This document shows positions 16,716 to 25,040 of a stretch of DNA of 37,536 nt, piece after piece. Both the position numbers and the translations under genes were made by a program. Source of the stretch: Thermoplasmata archaeon (GTDB lineage Archaea; Thermoplasmatota; Thermoplasmata; Thermoplasmatales; GCA-001856825). The stretch spans positions 1 to 37,536 of the forward strand of contig JAJYUV010000014.1 in the NCBI GenBank assembly GCA_021792355.1, given 5' to 3'. The notes under the pieces are model-generated. The model saw only the letters and a program-made list of their open reading frames with translations, was not told the DNA's origin and did not search any database. How positions within the stretch are numbered: the stretch's first letter is position 1; each line of letters opens with the position of its first letter.

Positions 16716-17960
16716 TTATGGCACACCCCCTGCTATTATCTTCTCGGATATCTCAGGCATGAATATGAGTGCAGTGAAATTCTTTCTGAGTAATTGAGAA
16801 ACCTGACGTAGAACTTCGTTTGCGATGTTCCATGAGAAGATTACAACCACATCTGGATCTACCTCAATTAGATCTTCAGGAGGGACAACCGGTATTGCTG
16901 TTCCTGGTATAAACTTCCCCTGTTTCGTCGAGCTAAGGTCTACTATTGCCCTAATAACGTTCGAACTTAAATTCAGATAGTTAGTGAGGACTGTCGCCTT
17001 AGCAGACGCACCATAACCTGCAATTACTTTCCCCTCTTTTAGTTTAGATTTCAAAATTGTCTTTATAGCATCGGCTCGCTGAAGGGATGAAATTGCAAAC
17101 TTTTTGTATCTTGTCCTTATCTCTTCGTGGGAACCCTCACGCGATAAAATATCGGATACTGTTTTATCGACAGAATGTTTACCAGGTAATGAAAGAAATA
17201 CTCTAAGAGAGCCACCCTGCGAAGGCACTAATTCAACGTGAAAAATCTCTAATCCGATCTTTTGTATTAATTTCATAAATGTAGTTAGATTAAAATATGA
17301 TATGTGTTCATGATATATCTGATCGAATGCATTGTTAGAAATTATAGCTTCAAAGTAATAAAATTCCAAAGCTATGTTCCCCCCATCCTGCAGCAAACTT
17401 TTGTTGATTGCCAGAAGTTTAGCAGGATTCTCTACGTGAGTTATCAGATTGGTTGCTGTTATTAAATCAAACTTTCCATATTTAGTTATTATCATTCTAG
17501 AAGTATCCTCATTAAAAAAATTATTGATGGTAGCAATGCCTTTTTCGGCTGCGATTTTGAAAGCATCCTTAGATGGATCCACTCCCAAAGTATTGCATCC
17601 GTTCTCCTTAAAATATGCTAATAAGGTACCGTCATTTGATGCGATGTCGAGAACTTTCTGTCCGGCATGAATATTGCAATTTGTTTGACAGCTTTCATAG
17701 AAATTTAACATGTCCCTTCTAGTAGTTGAACTGATTCCAGTCAAATACGGATTATTTACAAAAAGAACTTCTGGCGGGATAGTTTCGTTGAGCCAGACAT
17801 AAAGACATTCGTTACAGATTCTTAAAGACAAATTGAATTTTTTAACATTTTTGGCTTCAATCTCAGATCGTGCTAGCTCATTGGCAGGAGGTTGATTACC
17901 TAAGTCCAGCAATAATTCCGTGTTAGTGCTATTGCAGATTGGACACCTTTTCTCTTCCAC
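16716..17960 (-). CDS. Sugar C-methyltransferase (TcaB9/NovU type)
   Basis: A 414-residue protein with the three-part layout of deoxysugar C-methyltransferases. An N-terminal zinc-binding domain has Cys6, Cys9, Cys49 and Cys52. A SAM-binding domain has VLDIASNDGTLL at 103-114. A C-terminal domain contains YGASAKATV and FSWNIA. The active-site YHEH lies at 216-219, the Tyr/His pair used in TcaB9 to enolise a 4-keto sugar and methylate C3. The start is GTG 17960 and no ATG lies nearby. It is the first gene of the operon, next to RfbF, so its substrate is probably a CDP-4-keto-deoxysugar. A dTDP-linked substrate cannot be excluded. Confidence 0.87.
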   Translation of the reverse strand: MEEKRCPICNSTNTELLLDLGNQPPANELARSEIEAKNVKKFNLSLRICNECLYVWLNETIPPEVLFVNNPYLTGISSTTRRDMLNFYESCQTNCNIHAGQKVLDIASNDGTLLAYFKENGCNTLGVDPSKDAFKIAAEKGIATINNFFNEDTSRMIITKYGKFDLITATNLITHVENPAKLLAINKSLLQDGGNIALEFYYFEAIISNNAFDQIYHEHISYFNLTTFMKLIQKIGLEIFHVELVPSQGGSLRVFLSLPGKHSVDKTVSDILSREGSHEEIRTRYKKFAISSLQRADAIKTILKSKLKEGKVIAGYGASAKATVLTNYLNLSSNVIRAIVDLSSTKQGKFIPGTAIPVVPPEDLIEVDPDVVVIFSWNIANEVLRQVSQLLRKNFTALIFMPEISEKIIAGGVP

Positions 17961-18631
17961 AATGGGACTATTACATTCGCCCTAATTTTTTTTTCGGAAT
18001 AGTTTATTCGGCATAAGCATAAAAATTGTTAGAGTAACTCAATTTTCTCATACCATATTGCTTTCAGTACCTGATCACAGCGTTTCAGATTTTCTGTAAT
18101 CCTCAGTAAGATAGGCTACGTCGGGACAGAGAGGAAAGCAGTTTACTTCTATGCTTATTTGAACTCACGGCCTTTCTCCTCAGCAGCTCACAATAGAAAA
18201 ACACGATGAAACATTGCCGGCAATAACTTGGTAAAGAAGAGGTAAAATGAGTGGTAAATTCATGGTAAGATTGGAAAAATACGCAAATTTTTACTACCAC
18301 CCATGACTAAGGCAATGTACCATCTTTTCCTCTTCGTTACCTGAATATACCCATGATCATTCTCATGATTTCAGAAAAACATCACTCCAACTCTTCCGTC
18401 CTTATGATTACGAACAAAAATTTCCATTTCGCCTTCCACTTCCTCACCATGGTGGTCTTTGATAACCGACCTGGAGTTCCTGGAATAACAACCCTTCTAT
18501 GTGTTCAGCATTGCAAATGCCAGCTGAATAGCTCTTTTGCAAGGCCTATTTAGGAATGCCAAAGCTAATTTACTCTCTTATCCATTTCATAAAGGATCTG
18601 CTTTCCCTGTCATAGGAGTACCCTAATCTCT
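17961..18631. other. Non-coding accessory region
   Basis: About 670 bases without a convincing gene. Two short open frames (18103-18300 minus, 18353-18553 plus) have Cys/His-rich or hydrophobic content of the kind left by decayed transposases, but no family motif is clear. A T9 run follows 17985, just upstream of the methyltransferase start. Confidence 0.45.
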
Positions 18632-18994
18632 TCATCTTCGAGGAAAGGGCTCAAAGCCTTCCCCGATGTACCTCTTAGTTCTTACTCTGCTTTGGTTTTT
18701 GTTGATTTCATTAAGGTCCAGGTCGTATTCCTGAGCAATCCTTTCAATTGCTCGATTCAAATCTTCCTCAGCGGATTCAGTTGCCTTTCTTTCTCTGCCC
18801 TGTAACCAGTAGTAAAACGGATCTATCATCTTCTCCGCGATCATTTTAGAGACTTCCCATTCCTTGGCAGTAGGTTCATTCGGATTCCTTGACATGACTG
18901 TAATGATCTCTTCTATGATCTCTCTGGCTCTGATGATATACTCCTCCTCAGCTTTTTCGTACTTCTTAACCCCATTATTATTTGCGGGTGTCAT
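18632..18994 (-). CDS. Small charged helical protein, function unknown
   Basis: A 120-residue protein rich in Glu, Lys and Arg, predicted by composition to be mostly helical. It contains Trp/Tyr positions in KEWEVSKMIAEKM and DPFYYWLQGRERKA and ends in a basic, Pro-containing tail (GEGFEPFPRR). No known domain is recognised. It starts at ATG 18994 and diverges from the winged-helix gene at 19093 across about 100 AT-rich bases, suggesting shared control. A helical protein next to a DNA-binding partner could be a regulator, an antitoxin-like partner or a mobile-element protein. None of these is shown. Intact frame and a clear divergent promoter region support it being real. Confidence 0.55.
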   Translation of the reverse strand: MTPANNNGVKKYEKAEEEYIIRAREIIEEIITVMSRNPNEPTAKEWEVSKMIAEKMIDPFYYWLQGRERKATESAEEDLNRAIERIAQEYDLDLNEINKNQSRVRTKRYIGEGFEPFPRR

Positions 18995-19063
18995 ATTATA
19001 TCACACAATCTATATGTCGTAATAACATAAATATTTTTTGCAATAATATCAATTACCATTTAC

Positions 19064-19072
19064 TTTATATAT
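19064..19072 (+). promoter_or_regulatory. TATA box for the winged-helix gene
   Basis: TTTATATAT is centred about 25 bases before ATG 19093 with no Shine-Dalgarno between. It decides the start at 19093 over the upstream in-frame ATG at 18982, which would lie before the box. Confidence 0.6.
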
Positions 19073-19092
19073 CTCATTTCCCTAATGAAAAT

Positions 19093-19638
19093 ATGATCTC
19101 TGACAAGTCGCTCTCAATACTTCTCAAGCTCTATGAGGCAAACCAGGAGGTCACAAAGTCATTCCTCCTGGACGCTGTACCAAACGCTTATTCTCTTGAA
19201 AAAAACCTTGAGCTTCTCTCATCCCGGGGTCTTGTAACGGTTAGACAGGAGATCCTTATTAGAAAGACTTACTTCATCTCCCTAACGGACAAAGGGAAAT
19301 ATGTGGCATCACAAATCAAGAAAATAGAAGATATCATAAAGGGTGATGTTCCCTTTGACGGAGCCATTTCCAGAGAGGAGGGGGTTATAGCAGACCCTTT
19401 CGAACCCCTTTCCCCTAATTTCAGTGAGAAGGCGTATGACGACCATGCGATTATTGAGGATGCGAGGAGCGGAGAGAAAATCATGATCTTTATCAAAGGA
19501 GATGAGAAGGGGATTCAAAGGCTTTGGTGCGAAAATGATGGGAGTTTCAGCTGCATTCATGCTAAATACTCTTGGTCTCTGCCGGATGTACAATCAATGT
19601 ACTACAAATACGTGAGGACGCACAGCGTCACCTCTTGA
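19093..19638 (+). CDS. Winged-helix DNA-binding protein
   Basis: A 181-residue protein. Residues about 1-80 read as a winged helix: a helical start (SLSILLKLYEANQE), a recognition-helix region SLEKNLELLSSRGLVTV and a wing before YFISLTDKGKYVASQI, as in archaeal PadR/MarR-like regulators. The second half (about 85-181) has no recognised domain; it is mixed strand-helix with a conserved-looking IFIKGDEKGIQRLW. The start at ATG 19093 is fixed by the TATA box 25 bases upstream. It diverges from the 120-residue gene and may repress both. A role in regulating the glycan cluster is possible but unsupported; a plasmid or virus origin is equally likely. Confidence 0.65.
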   Translation: MISDKSLSILLKLYEANQEVTKSFLLDAVPNAYSLEKNLELLSSRGLVTVRQEILIRKTYFISLTDKGKYVASQIKKIEDIIKGDVPFDGAISREEGVIADPFEPLSPNFSEKAYDDHAIIEDARSGEKIMIFIKGDEKGIQRLWCENDGSFSCIHAKYSWSLPDVQSMYYKYVRTHSVTS

Positions 19639-20115
19639 ACATTTTATAACGTTCTCGAAGTTCCTCAAAGAATGAAACAGTATACGAAGGAATCGGGTAA
19701 AAAATTTAAAAATGAGATGTGTGAATACCATCACAAGCTATCTACCTCTCAGTCAGAATCTTGAACAAAAATTGATGCGTTAGCGGGAAGAATAAGGAAG
19801 GCATACAATGTATGTTCAAGAAATACCAAAAAGATCAGGTGATAGAAGGGTCAATTCCTGTGCGCTGCGATTTTTGTGCCCAGCAGGTCAGCATTTTCTC
19901 TTCCACTCCTATACTTATAAGAAAAAGGCCGAAGATTCATTCATCTATAATGCTGATTGTATTCATTATATTGCACCTCCCTATCTCTAAAGATATTTCT
20001 GCTCTTAAAGAAATAGAGGGAGAATTCCTGACATTCAACGTCAGTCAATGATTCATTGGCCGCTAACTGAGTCATCTGCAGAGGTATTGAAAATAGCACC
20101 ACTAATTTCCAAAAG
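19639..20115. other. Non-coding accessory region
   Basis: About 480 bases. A 79-codon frame at 19812-20051 has an isolated CDFC pair but no second metal-binding pair and no further family match. I see no reliable gene. The right end carries the promoter of the HTH/coiled-coil gene. Confidence 0.4.
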
Positions 20116-20126
20116 AATATATAAAA
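20116..20126 (+). promoter_or_regulatory. TATA box for the HTH/coiled-coil gene
   Basis: AATATATAAAA is centred about 24 bases before ATG 20145. This is the strongest TATA box in the window and indicates a leaderless, probably well-expressed transcript. Confidence 0.65.
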
Positions 20127-20144
20127 GATTTTCATAAATTTACT

Positions 20145-21302
20145 ATGAAAGAAATAGATGTTGAAACGAAGCTGAAGGTCCTGGATCTCTACCTTCAGGG
20201 TCCCTCAAACAGGGAGATTGGAGAGAAGCTGGGAATCAGTCATCCCACTGTAGGGAAGGTGCTTGATGAAATAAGGAGTGGGAGGTCAGGCTACGTGCCT
20301 GGTGACATAGTATCGGAGATGGACTCAATAAAACAGGCGTACCAGTTCATGAGGCAAGAGGGGATAAGTTCTGATGAAATGGGCCTGGCGGTCATCACTT
20401 ACAGGGAGATGAAAAAGCTAGGCTTGGACAACAGTATACTTCTTGAAACTGCGAAGATTTACAAAGAACAGGGCGACTCCTTCCCCTCGGTTTTGGAGGC
20501 TACGAAATTCATAATAGAGCTTGGTAGGCGCGATGCAGCCAGCGTCCAGGAAGTTCCGTCCTACGTTCAATCTCTCCTTGAGAAGAGGAAATATCTTGAA
20601 GCCGATGTTGAGAAAATATTGATTGAGATCGGAAGAAGGGAGGAGGAGCTAGAGAATCTCAGAAAGGAGTTGGAGAGGATGGCGGATGAGGCCAAAATGC
20701 TCACCTACATAAGGGAAAAACTTGGGAAAAAGCAAAGCCTGGCGAAAAAGATAGTAGATGTCGCATCGAATTGGGAATATGGGGAAGACAGGCTGGAATC
20801 GTTACTAAAAACTCTTAAAACGCTCATCGACAGCGGTGAGAATCCAGAGAAGTTTTTAGATCGTGGTGGGGGGCTTGAATTTCTGGCGTCTTTTGGGATT
20901 ACAGGGGAAAATGTGACGAGGATGGTTAGGAACGTGAAGTCCTTTTCATCATTCGAGTCTCTAGTTTCTTCATTTTTAAGCTATGCCTCCGAAAGGGATA
21001 AGCTCGTCAGGAAGGCAATAGAGGAGGCGGACGAGACAGCTCGTTTGAGGATTCAGTCTTACCAGAGGGAAATGGAAGAACTGAGAAATAAGACGGAAAG
21101 ACTGAGAGATGAAGTCTCCTATCTTGCCGAGCGGAAAGAGAGACTTGAGAGCGATGTCTCAAGCCTTGAAAGAGTTAAAGATGCCCTCAGTATGGAAAAT
21201 TTTCGCAAGGCAACATTGCTGAGAATGCTTCTCCACAATATTGAAGAAGGTTGGCCGGGACAGGACGGACCCGCTAAGGTACATATATTCATTTATCCTT
21301 GA
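20145..21302 (+). CDS. HTH plus coiled-coil protein, function unknown
   Basis: A 385-residue protein. Residues about 5-45 form a homeodomain-like HTH of transposase/resolvase type (SNREIGEKLGISHPTVGKVL). Then comes a region of about 90 residues with helical pairs (MGLAVITYREMKKLGL). A first coiled coil spans about 140-195, a central globular part about 200-275 (LASFGITGENV), and a second long coiled coil about 275-350. The layout recalls multi-copy archaeal HTH/coiled-coil proteins known from Thaumarchaeota and other groups, whose role is unclear. It likely binds DNA and oligomerises, perhaps for partition or element maintenance. A one-base shift near 21277 would extend the end by about 55 codons, so the C-terminus may be altered. 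Confidence 0.7.
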   Translation: MKEIDVETKLKVLDLYLQGPSNREIGEKLGISHPTVGKVLDEIRSGRSGYVPGDIVSEMDSIKQAYQFMRQEGISSDEMGLAVITYREMKKLGLDNSILLETAKIYKEQGDSFPSVLEATKFIIELGRRDAASVQEVPSYVQSLLEKRKYLEADVEKILIEIGRREEELENLRKELERMADEAKMLTYIREKLGKKQSLAKKIVDVASNWEYGEDRLESLLKTLKTLIDSGENPEKFLDRGGGLEFLASFGITGENVTRMVRNVKSFSSFESLVSSFLSYASERDKLVRKAIEEADETARLRIQSYQREMEELRNKTERLRDEVSYLAERKERLESDVSSLERVKDALSMENFRKATLLRMLLHNIEEGWPGQDGPAKVHIFIYP

Positions 21303-21674
21303 CGATAGAAATTTTGAAGTTTCGATGCTGCCAAGGCCTAAGGAAGCATATATAAAGGAGCAACAGGAGGGAGGAGAAAAAAGGAATCCCGCAACTCATA
21401 TTACAGGCAGGCTTTTCATAAGAGACAGTTCGGCTCGAGACGCTGGTAACTAAGTAATGCTTAGCGACACCCCGCCTGTAAACTCTTCCTTCAGGTCTTT
21501 TCCACTGCATTCATCTAATCATTGTCTGCTTAAAACTATAAGCAATGAAAGAGCAAGGAGCCGTCTTCTTTAAGCGAGGGGCCCACCTTTGCTCCTATAA
21601 CTCTACTGTCACCATTTTAAGATGATGTCTCTAAATGTTCGGAGACTATTTTGAGGAGATTGTCAAATCCCCGT
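21303..21674. other. Intergenic region with a possible lost C-terminal extension
   Basis: A frame overlapping the HTH/coiled-coil gene continues to 21453 with plausible coding content (LDDRNFEVSMLPRPKEAYIK). It could be the former end of that gene after a frameshift. From 21454 to 21674 nothing is recognised. Confidence 0.3.
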
Positions 21675-22817
21675 TCATAGAGGATGATAGTAATCATGCC
21701 AGTATGACATCCTCAGCAGATCTTCCTTCGTCTTGAATCTGTGCTTGAGTAACCACGACATTACAGAGAAGTGCTGCTCTTCTTTGCCTGTTGTCTTTTT
21801 CAAGTCGATGTTCTTGAGGTAGAGGGACAGCTCCCCCCTTGTTCTCCTCCACGAATAACAGGAATTTTGATATTATGGGGTCGTCTCCGTAGTATCTGTT
21901 CAGTATTCCGAGGACGTATCGAACGGTCTCATCCTCAGATTTCCCTTCCGTGTTCTCTGCTATGGAGATTGAGTAGTCTCCGATCTTCTTCAGGTTCTCA
22001 GGAGTCTGGAACAACTTGTATTTTATGAGCTTCTTTAGTGGGTGTGGCTCCTCTTCCTTGCGGTCGACCATAATCTTGTGAGCTAAGTCCTTTTCAATAT
22101 GGAAGAGGCACCTCTGCCTCCTTATGCGTATCTCCAGTTTTCCGGACGCTTCTTTCAGGATATCCTCATAACGATATCCGTCAGTCGTGATGGATACGGT
22201 CTTGGTAACGATAAAGTGCGAAAGAGCAAAGACGAGGAACCGCTCTGTCCTCTCCTCAACGAATTTACTTGTCTTGGAATCATTGAGGAGGGTTTTATAG
22301 CGTTCCATGACCTCAATATGGGCATACTGTTCGTCGTAGACAAAGTATCCTTCGCTCTCGTACTTTTCTTGAGGTATAGCTGGAACGCTACTGCTCATCG
22401 TTTCGTGGGAAATCACATCTCCAAAAGACCCAAAAAAAGACTTAATGTTCCCGAGTAAAGTCTTCAACCTCCCCTTGACTGTCTTCTTCCTTTCGTTGCT
22501 GAAAAGGTTTCTGCATCCGTAGTTCGGCTGTCTGATATCAAACGAGTGACTGTAGTCGTTGCAGACGTACTTCTGCACAAGAATGATTTGGCCAGTATCT
22601 AGTGTTCTTACAAATGCCCCGTTCTTGGGATGTTAAAGGAAAGGCACAGCGGACAGAGGCAGTCCGGATAGAACAGGAGGTCCATCTCCCCCTCGGCGTT
22701 ATGAAACGTTAGGAATGTGCATGCCTTTTGCAGTGGAGGAGGCTCATCCGTGAAATCATCAAGGTTGGTTGTGATGATCCTCTTCTTGATGAAAGTATAT
22801 CTATGAATATTCGCGCT
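21675..22817 (-). pseudogene. DDE/MULE-like transposase with two frameshifts
   Basis: The protein can be followed through three frames. The N-terminal part (22817 to about 22630) contains LDDFTDEPPPLQK and a zinc knuckle CLCPLC. After a shift near 22630 it reads PKNGAFVRTLDTG, KYVCND, YFVYDEQYAHIEV, SITTDGYRYEDILKEAS and CLFHIEKDLAHKI, the metal-site and C/H-motif pattern of IS256/MULE-type transposases. In a G6 run at 21831-21836 the frame changes again. One G fewer gives LSLYLKNIDLKKTTG through LLRMSYWHDYYHPL and a TGA at 21675-21677. No start codon remains at the 5' end. It is therefore a decayed insertion sequence; terminal repeats were not identified. Confidence 0.75.
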
Positions 22818-22930
22818 TCACCAACGTATGTATATAATTCATGCTTTCTCATCCGGAAATAGGTAACGTTCAGAATCGATTGAGGCCTACAAATTCCATT
22901 TATAATTGACATTCTAATAATCAGTTAATC

Positions 22931-22939
22931 TTTATAAAG
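22931..22939 (+). promoter_or_regulatory. TATA box deciding the TTG start of the GT4 at 22960
   Basis: TTTATAAAG is centred 25 bases before TTG 22960. An ATG six bases earlier is in another frame. The spacing supports a leaderless transcript beginning at the TTG. Confidence 0.6.
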
Positions 22940-22959
22940 AGAATGATAATACATGGTTA

Positions 22960-24141
22960 TTGAAGGTATCCGTTGTCTCTACTATTTTAAATCACGGGAG
23001 GATTCTCCAAGAAGTTGGGACTTCACTGGTTCTGTTAGCTATGTCGTGTCCAATTGTTGATAAAATATCGGTTGTCACCTGGAAAAGGACAGAAGGAAGT
23101 GCAATAGAACCATTCGGGTCAGTAGAAATAATTCAAGTCTGTGATGCCTATAAACCCATTTCTGTTTTTAGATATTTCAGGGTCATTCAACATTCTAACA
23201 GCCAAGTTTATATTTTTAACTTAATGCCGACTGCTTATGGAACCAAAAACATTCCCAACCTTGTGGGCCTATTCTTGCCACTATATACGGAGAAGATACT
23301 AAACAGAAAGACTATAGTCATATACCATAATTCAACCTATACTCACGACCCATCCAAACTTGGCTACAAAGGGGTTTTGAATAGAATGAGGTATTTCGGA
23401 CTTAGGCTTATTGAAAGATCGATATTTAACAACGTTAACACGTATTTTCTGACGGATACTTATGCGAAAATTCTTTCATCCAAACTTCCTGCAGCAAAAA
23501 TTTATGCAATCCGTCTGCCATTCTTCCAAGTTATGGGAACAATTTTCCTAAACAACCTTCAGAACACTAAAGTGTTAACTATCACGTCAGGCAACGATCC
23601 GAGAATTCTGCTGTTCGGAAGTTGGGGACCTCAAAAGAATCTCAGGTACCCTCTGGAATGCTTGCGTAGGTTGAAACTTGAGGGACGGAGAATCGCTTTA
23701 ACTGTGGCAGGGGGAGTTAATGAACATTTTCCCAATCTCAAGGAGTACTACGATAGAATGTTTGAAGAATTCACTGACGTTATAGATAGGAGACTTCAAT
23801 ATGTTCCTGAAGAAAAATTAATAGATTTGTTTACAAATACAGACTTAGTAGTTATCCCTTATAATGCTCCCGGAGGTTTTTCTAGCGTTCTTGGATTATC
23901 CATGTTTTTCGAAAGGCAAGTGATAATCTCGGACTTTCAAGAATACAGGGAGCAGGCTTCAAACTACCGCAAAGTAATCTTTTACAAGGATAATGAGCTT
24001 TACGACAAGATAAAAGATTTTGTAGAGAACCTATTTCTGCCTAATAGTTCCGTTGATGTGGAGATCAAAGGAAAAATAGATGCTATGGTAAAAGAATTTT
24101 CATTACTACTTGAAAACTTGAATCAAAGTCTCCAAGGTTAA
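22960..24141 (+). CDS. GT4-like glycosyltransferase
   Basis: A 393-residue GT-B protein. The N-terminal half begins with a Rossmann strand (VSVVSTIL) followed by GRILQEVG. The C-terminal half has LLFGSWGPQKNLRYPLE (glycine hinge of GT4), TVAGG, and VVIPYNAPGGFSSVLG, the donor-binding segment in which the usual E of EX7E is less obvious. It would add a sugar to a growing glycan. The start is TTG, fixed by the TATA box 25 bases upstream; no in-frame ATG gives a full Rossmann strand. It stands alone between a dead transposase and a 900-base non-coding stretch. Donor and acceptor unknown. Confidence 0.75.
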   Translation: MKVSVVSTILNHGRILQEVGTSLVLLAMSCPIVDKISVVTWKRTEGSAIEPFGSVEIIQVCDAYKPISVFRYFRVIQHSNSQVYIFNLMPTAYGTKNIPNLVGLFLPLYTEKILNRKTIVIYHNSTYTHDPSKLGYKGVLNRMRYFGLRLIERSIFNNVNTYFLTDTYAKILSSKLPAAKIYAIRLPFFQVMGTIFLNNLQNTKVLTITSGNDPRILLFGSWGPQKNLRYPLECLRRLKLEGRRIALTVAGGVNEHFPNLKEYYDRMFEEFTDVIDRRLQYVPEEKLIDLFTNTDLVVIPYNAPGGFSSVLGLSMFFERQVIISDFQEYREQASNYRKVIFYKDNELYDKIKDFVENLFLPNSSVDVEIKGKIDAMVKEFSLLLENLNQSLQG

Positions 24142-25008
24142 ACGCCACTCTCATACGGTTCAGCAGATAAATTCATTGAGGAGGTGAATGCTGTTCGATG
24201 GATAAATCTGGAATTATTGAAGGTAAACATGCAGTGGATTACAGCAATGCACCAAGTAAAAGCTGTGTAAACAATACCTCTGTCCTCGCCATCTTCTTAT
24301 TTCGGGTCAATGCCTGAAGCTAGTGTGACCACAGCAGATCATTCTGGTTGAACATCTTCTTCAGCTGGTCGCGGGGTTTATGGTATCTGTTTATGATCTT
24401 ACAAGACCACTTCTTATTAGCCTCTGTCACTCAAAGATAAACGAGAGAGACCTCGTTATTGGCTAGAATGGGAAATCAGGATGTACCTTTCCATTGATTT
24501 TGTTATGCCACGATTGGTGCATCCAGAAGTGATAGATTTCTTCCTGTCGTCAAATCTCCCTTCATAATATTCTACGGGAGGTAATCACCATGAACGCACA
24601 AGAAGGAACTATGGATAGCGTTGGCTCCCATGTGAGGTCGGGAAGTAGAGCAGAGTTAGAGAGAGCACTTAGAAATGCTGTACTACCTCGAAGCATAGAA
24701 ATGTGGCAGGATGACCCGGTTGGAGTCGTCTCATAGACAGCTTATGTGAAATGGCTAAACGTTGAAACAAGGCAGAGGTCGCAGTAAGGAGGAGCCATAG
24801 GGTCGCCGATGTGAATCGTGATGCTGTGAAAACTGTTAAGACGGAAAGGGCCCCAGTGTTACACAAAGTAGAAGGAAGTATACCAAGGTCAATCGCCACC
24901 CCAAAAACGTAATTAGAACGTTCAAAGGTAGCGAGATCGAGAAAATTATCCAAACATTAGTGACCTGTCACTTTCCAGGACTAACCCAGATCGGTTCAAA
25001 AGCCATAA
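24142..25008. other. Long non-coding or degenerate region
   Basis: About 870 bases with no intact gene. Short open stretches occur on both strands (for example KKWSCKIINRYHKPRDQLKK on minus near 24430-24370), but none matches a family I recognise. It may be decayed mobile DNA. The right end holds AT-rich promoter sequence for the gene at 25041. Confidence 0.4.
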
Positions 25009-25040
25009 AAAATTAATATGAATTCACCAATACTGCAGCG

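Noticed and set aside
18353..18553. 66-codon plus-strand ORF
   Set aside because: No recognisable domain, no promoter at the right spacing, and it lies in a degenerate stretch.
18982..19092. Upstream in-frame ATG (18982) for the winged-helix protein
   Set aside because: The extra residues are not protein-like, and the TATA box lies at 19064-19072, after that ATG.
19812..20051. 79-codon ORF with a CDFC pair as a possible zinc-finger protein
   Set aside because: Only one Cys pair, no second metal ligand set, no TATA box; competing frames look equally plausible.
24669..24953. 94-codon minus-strand ORF
   Set aside because: Composition is not convincing and no family match or promoter is seen.
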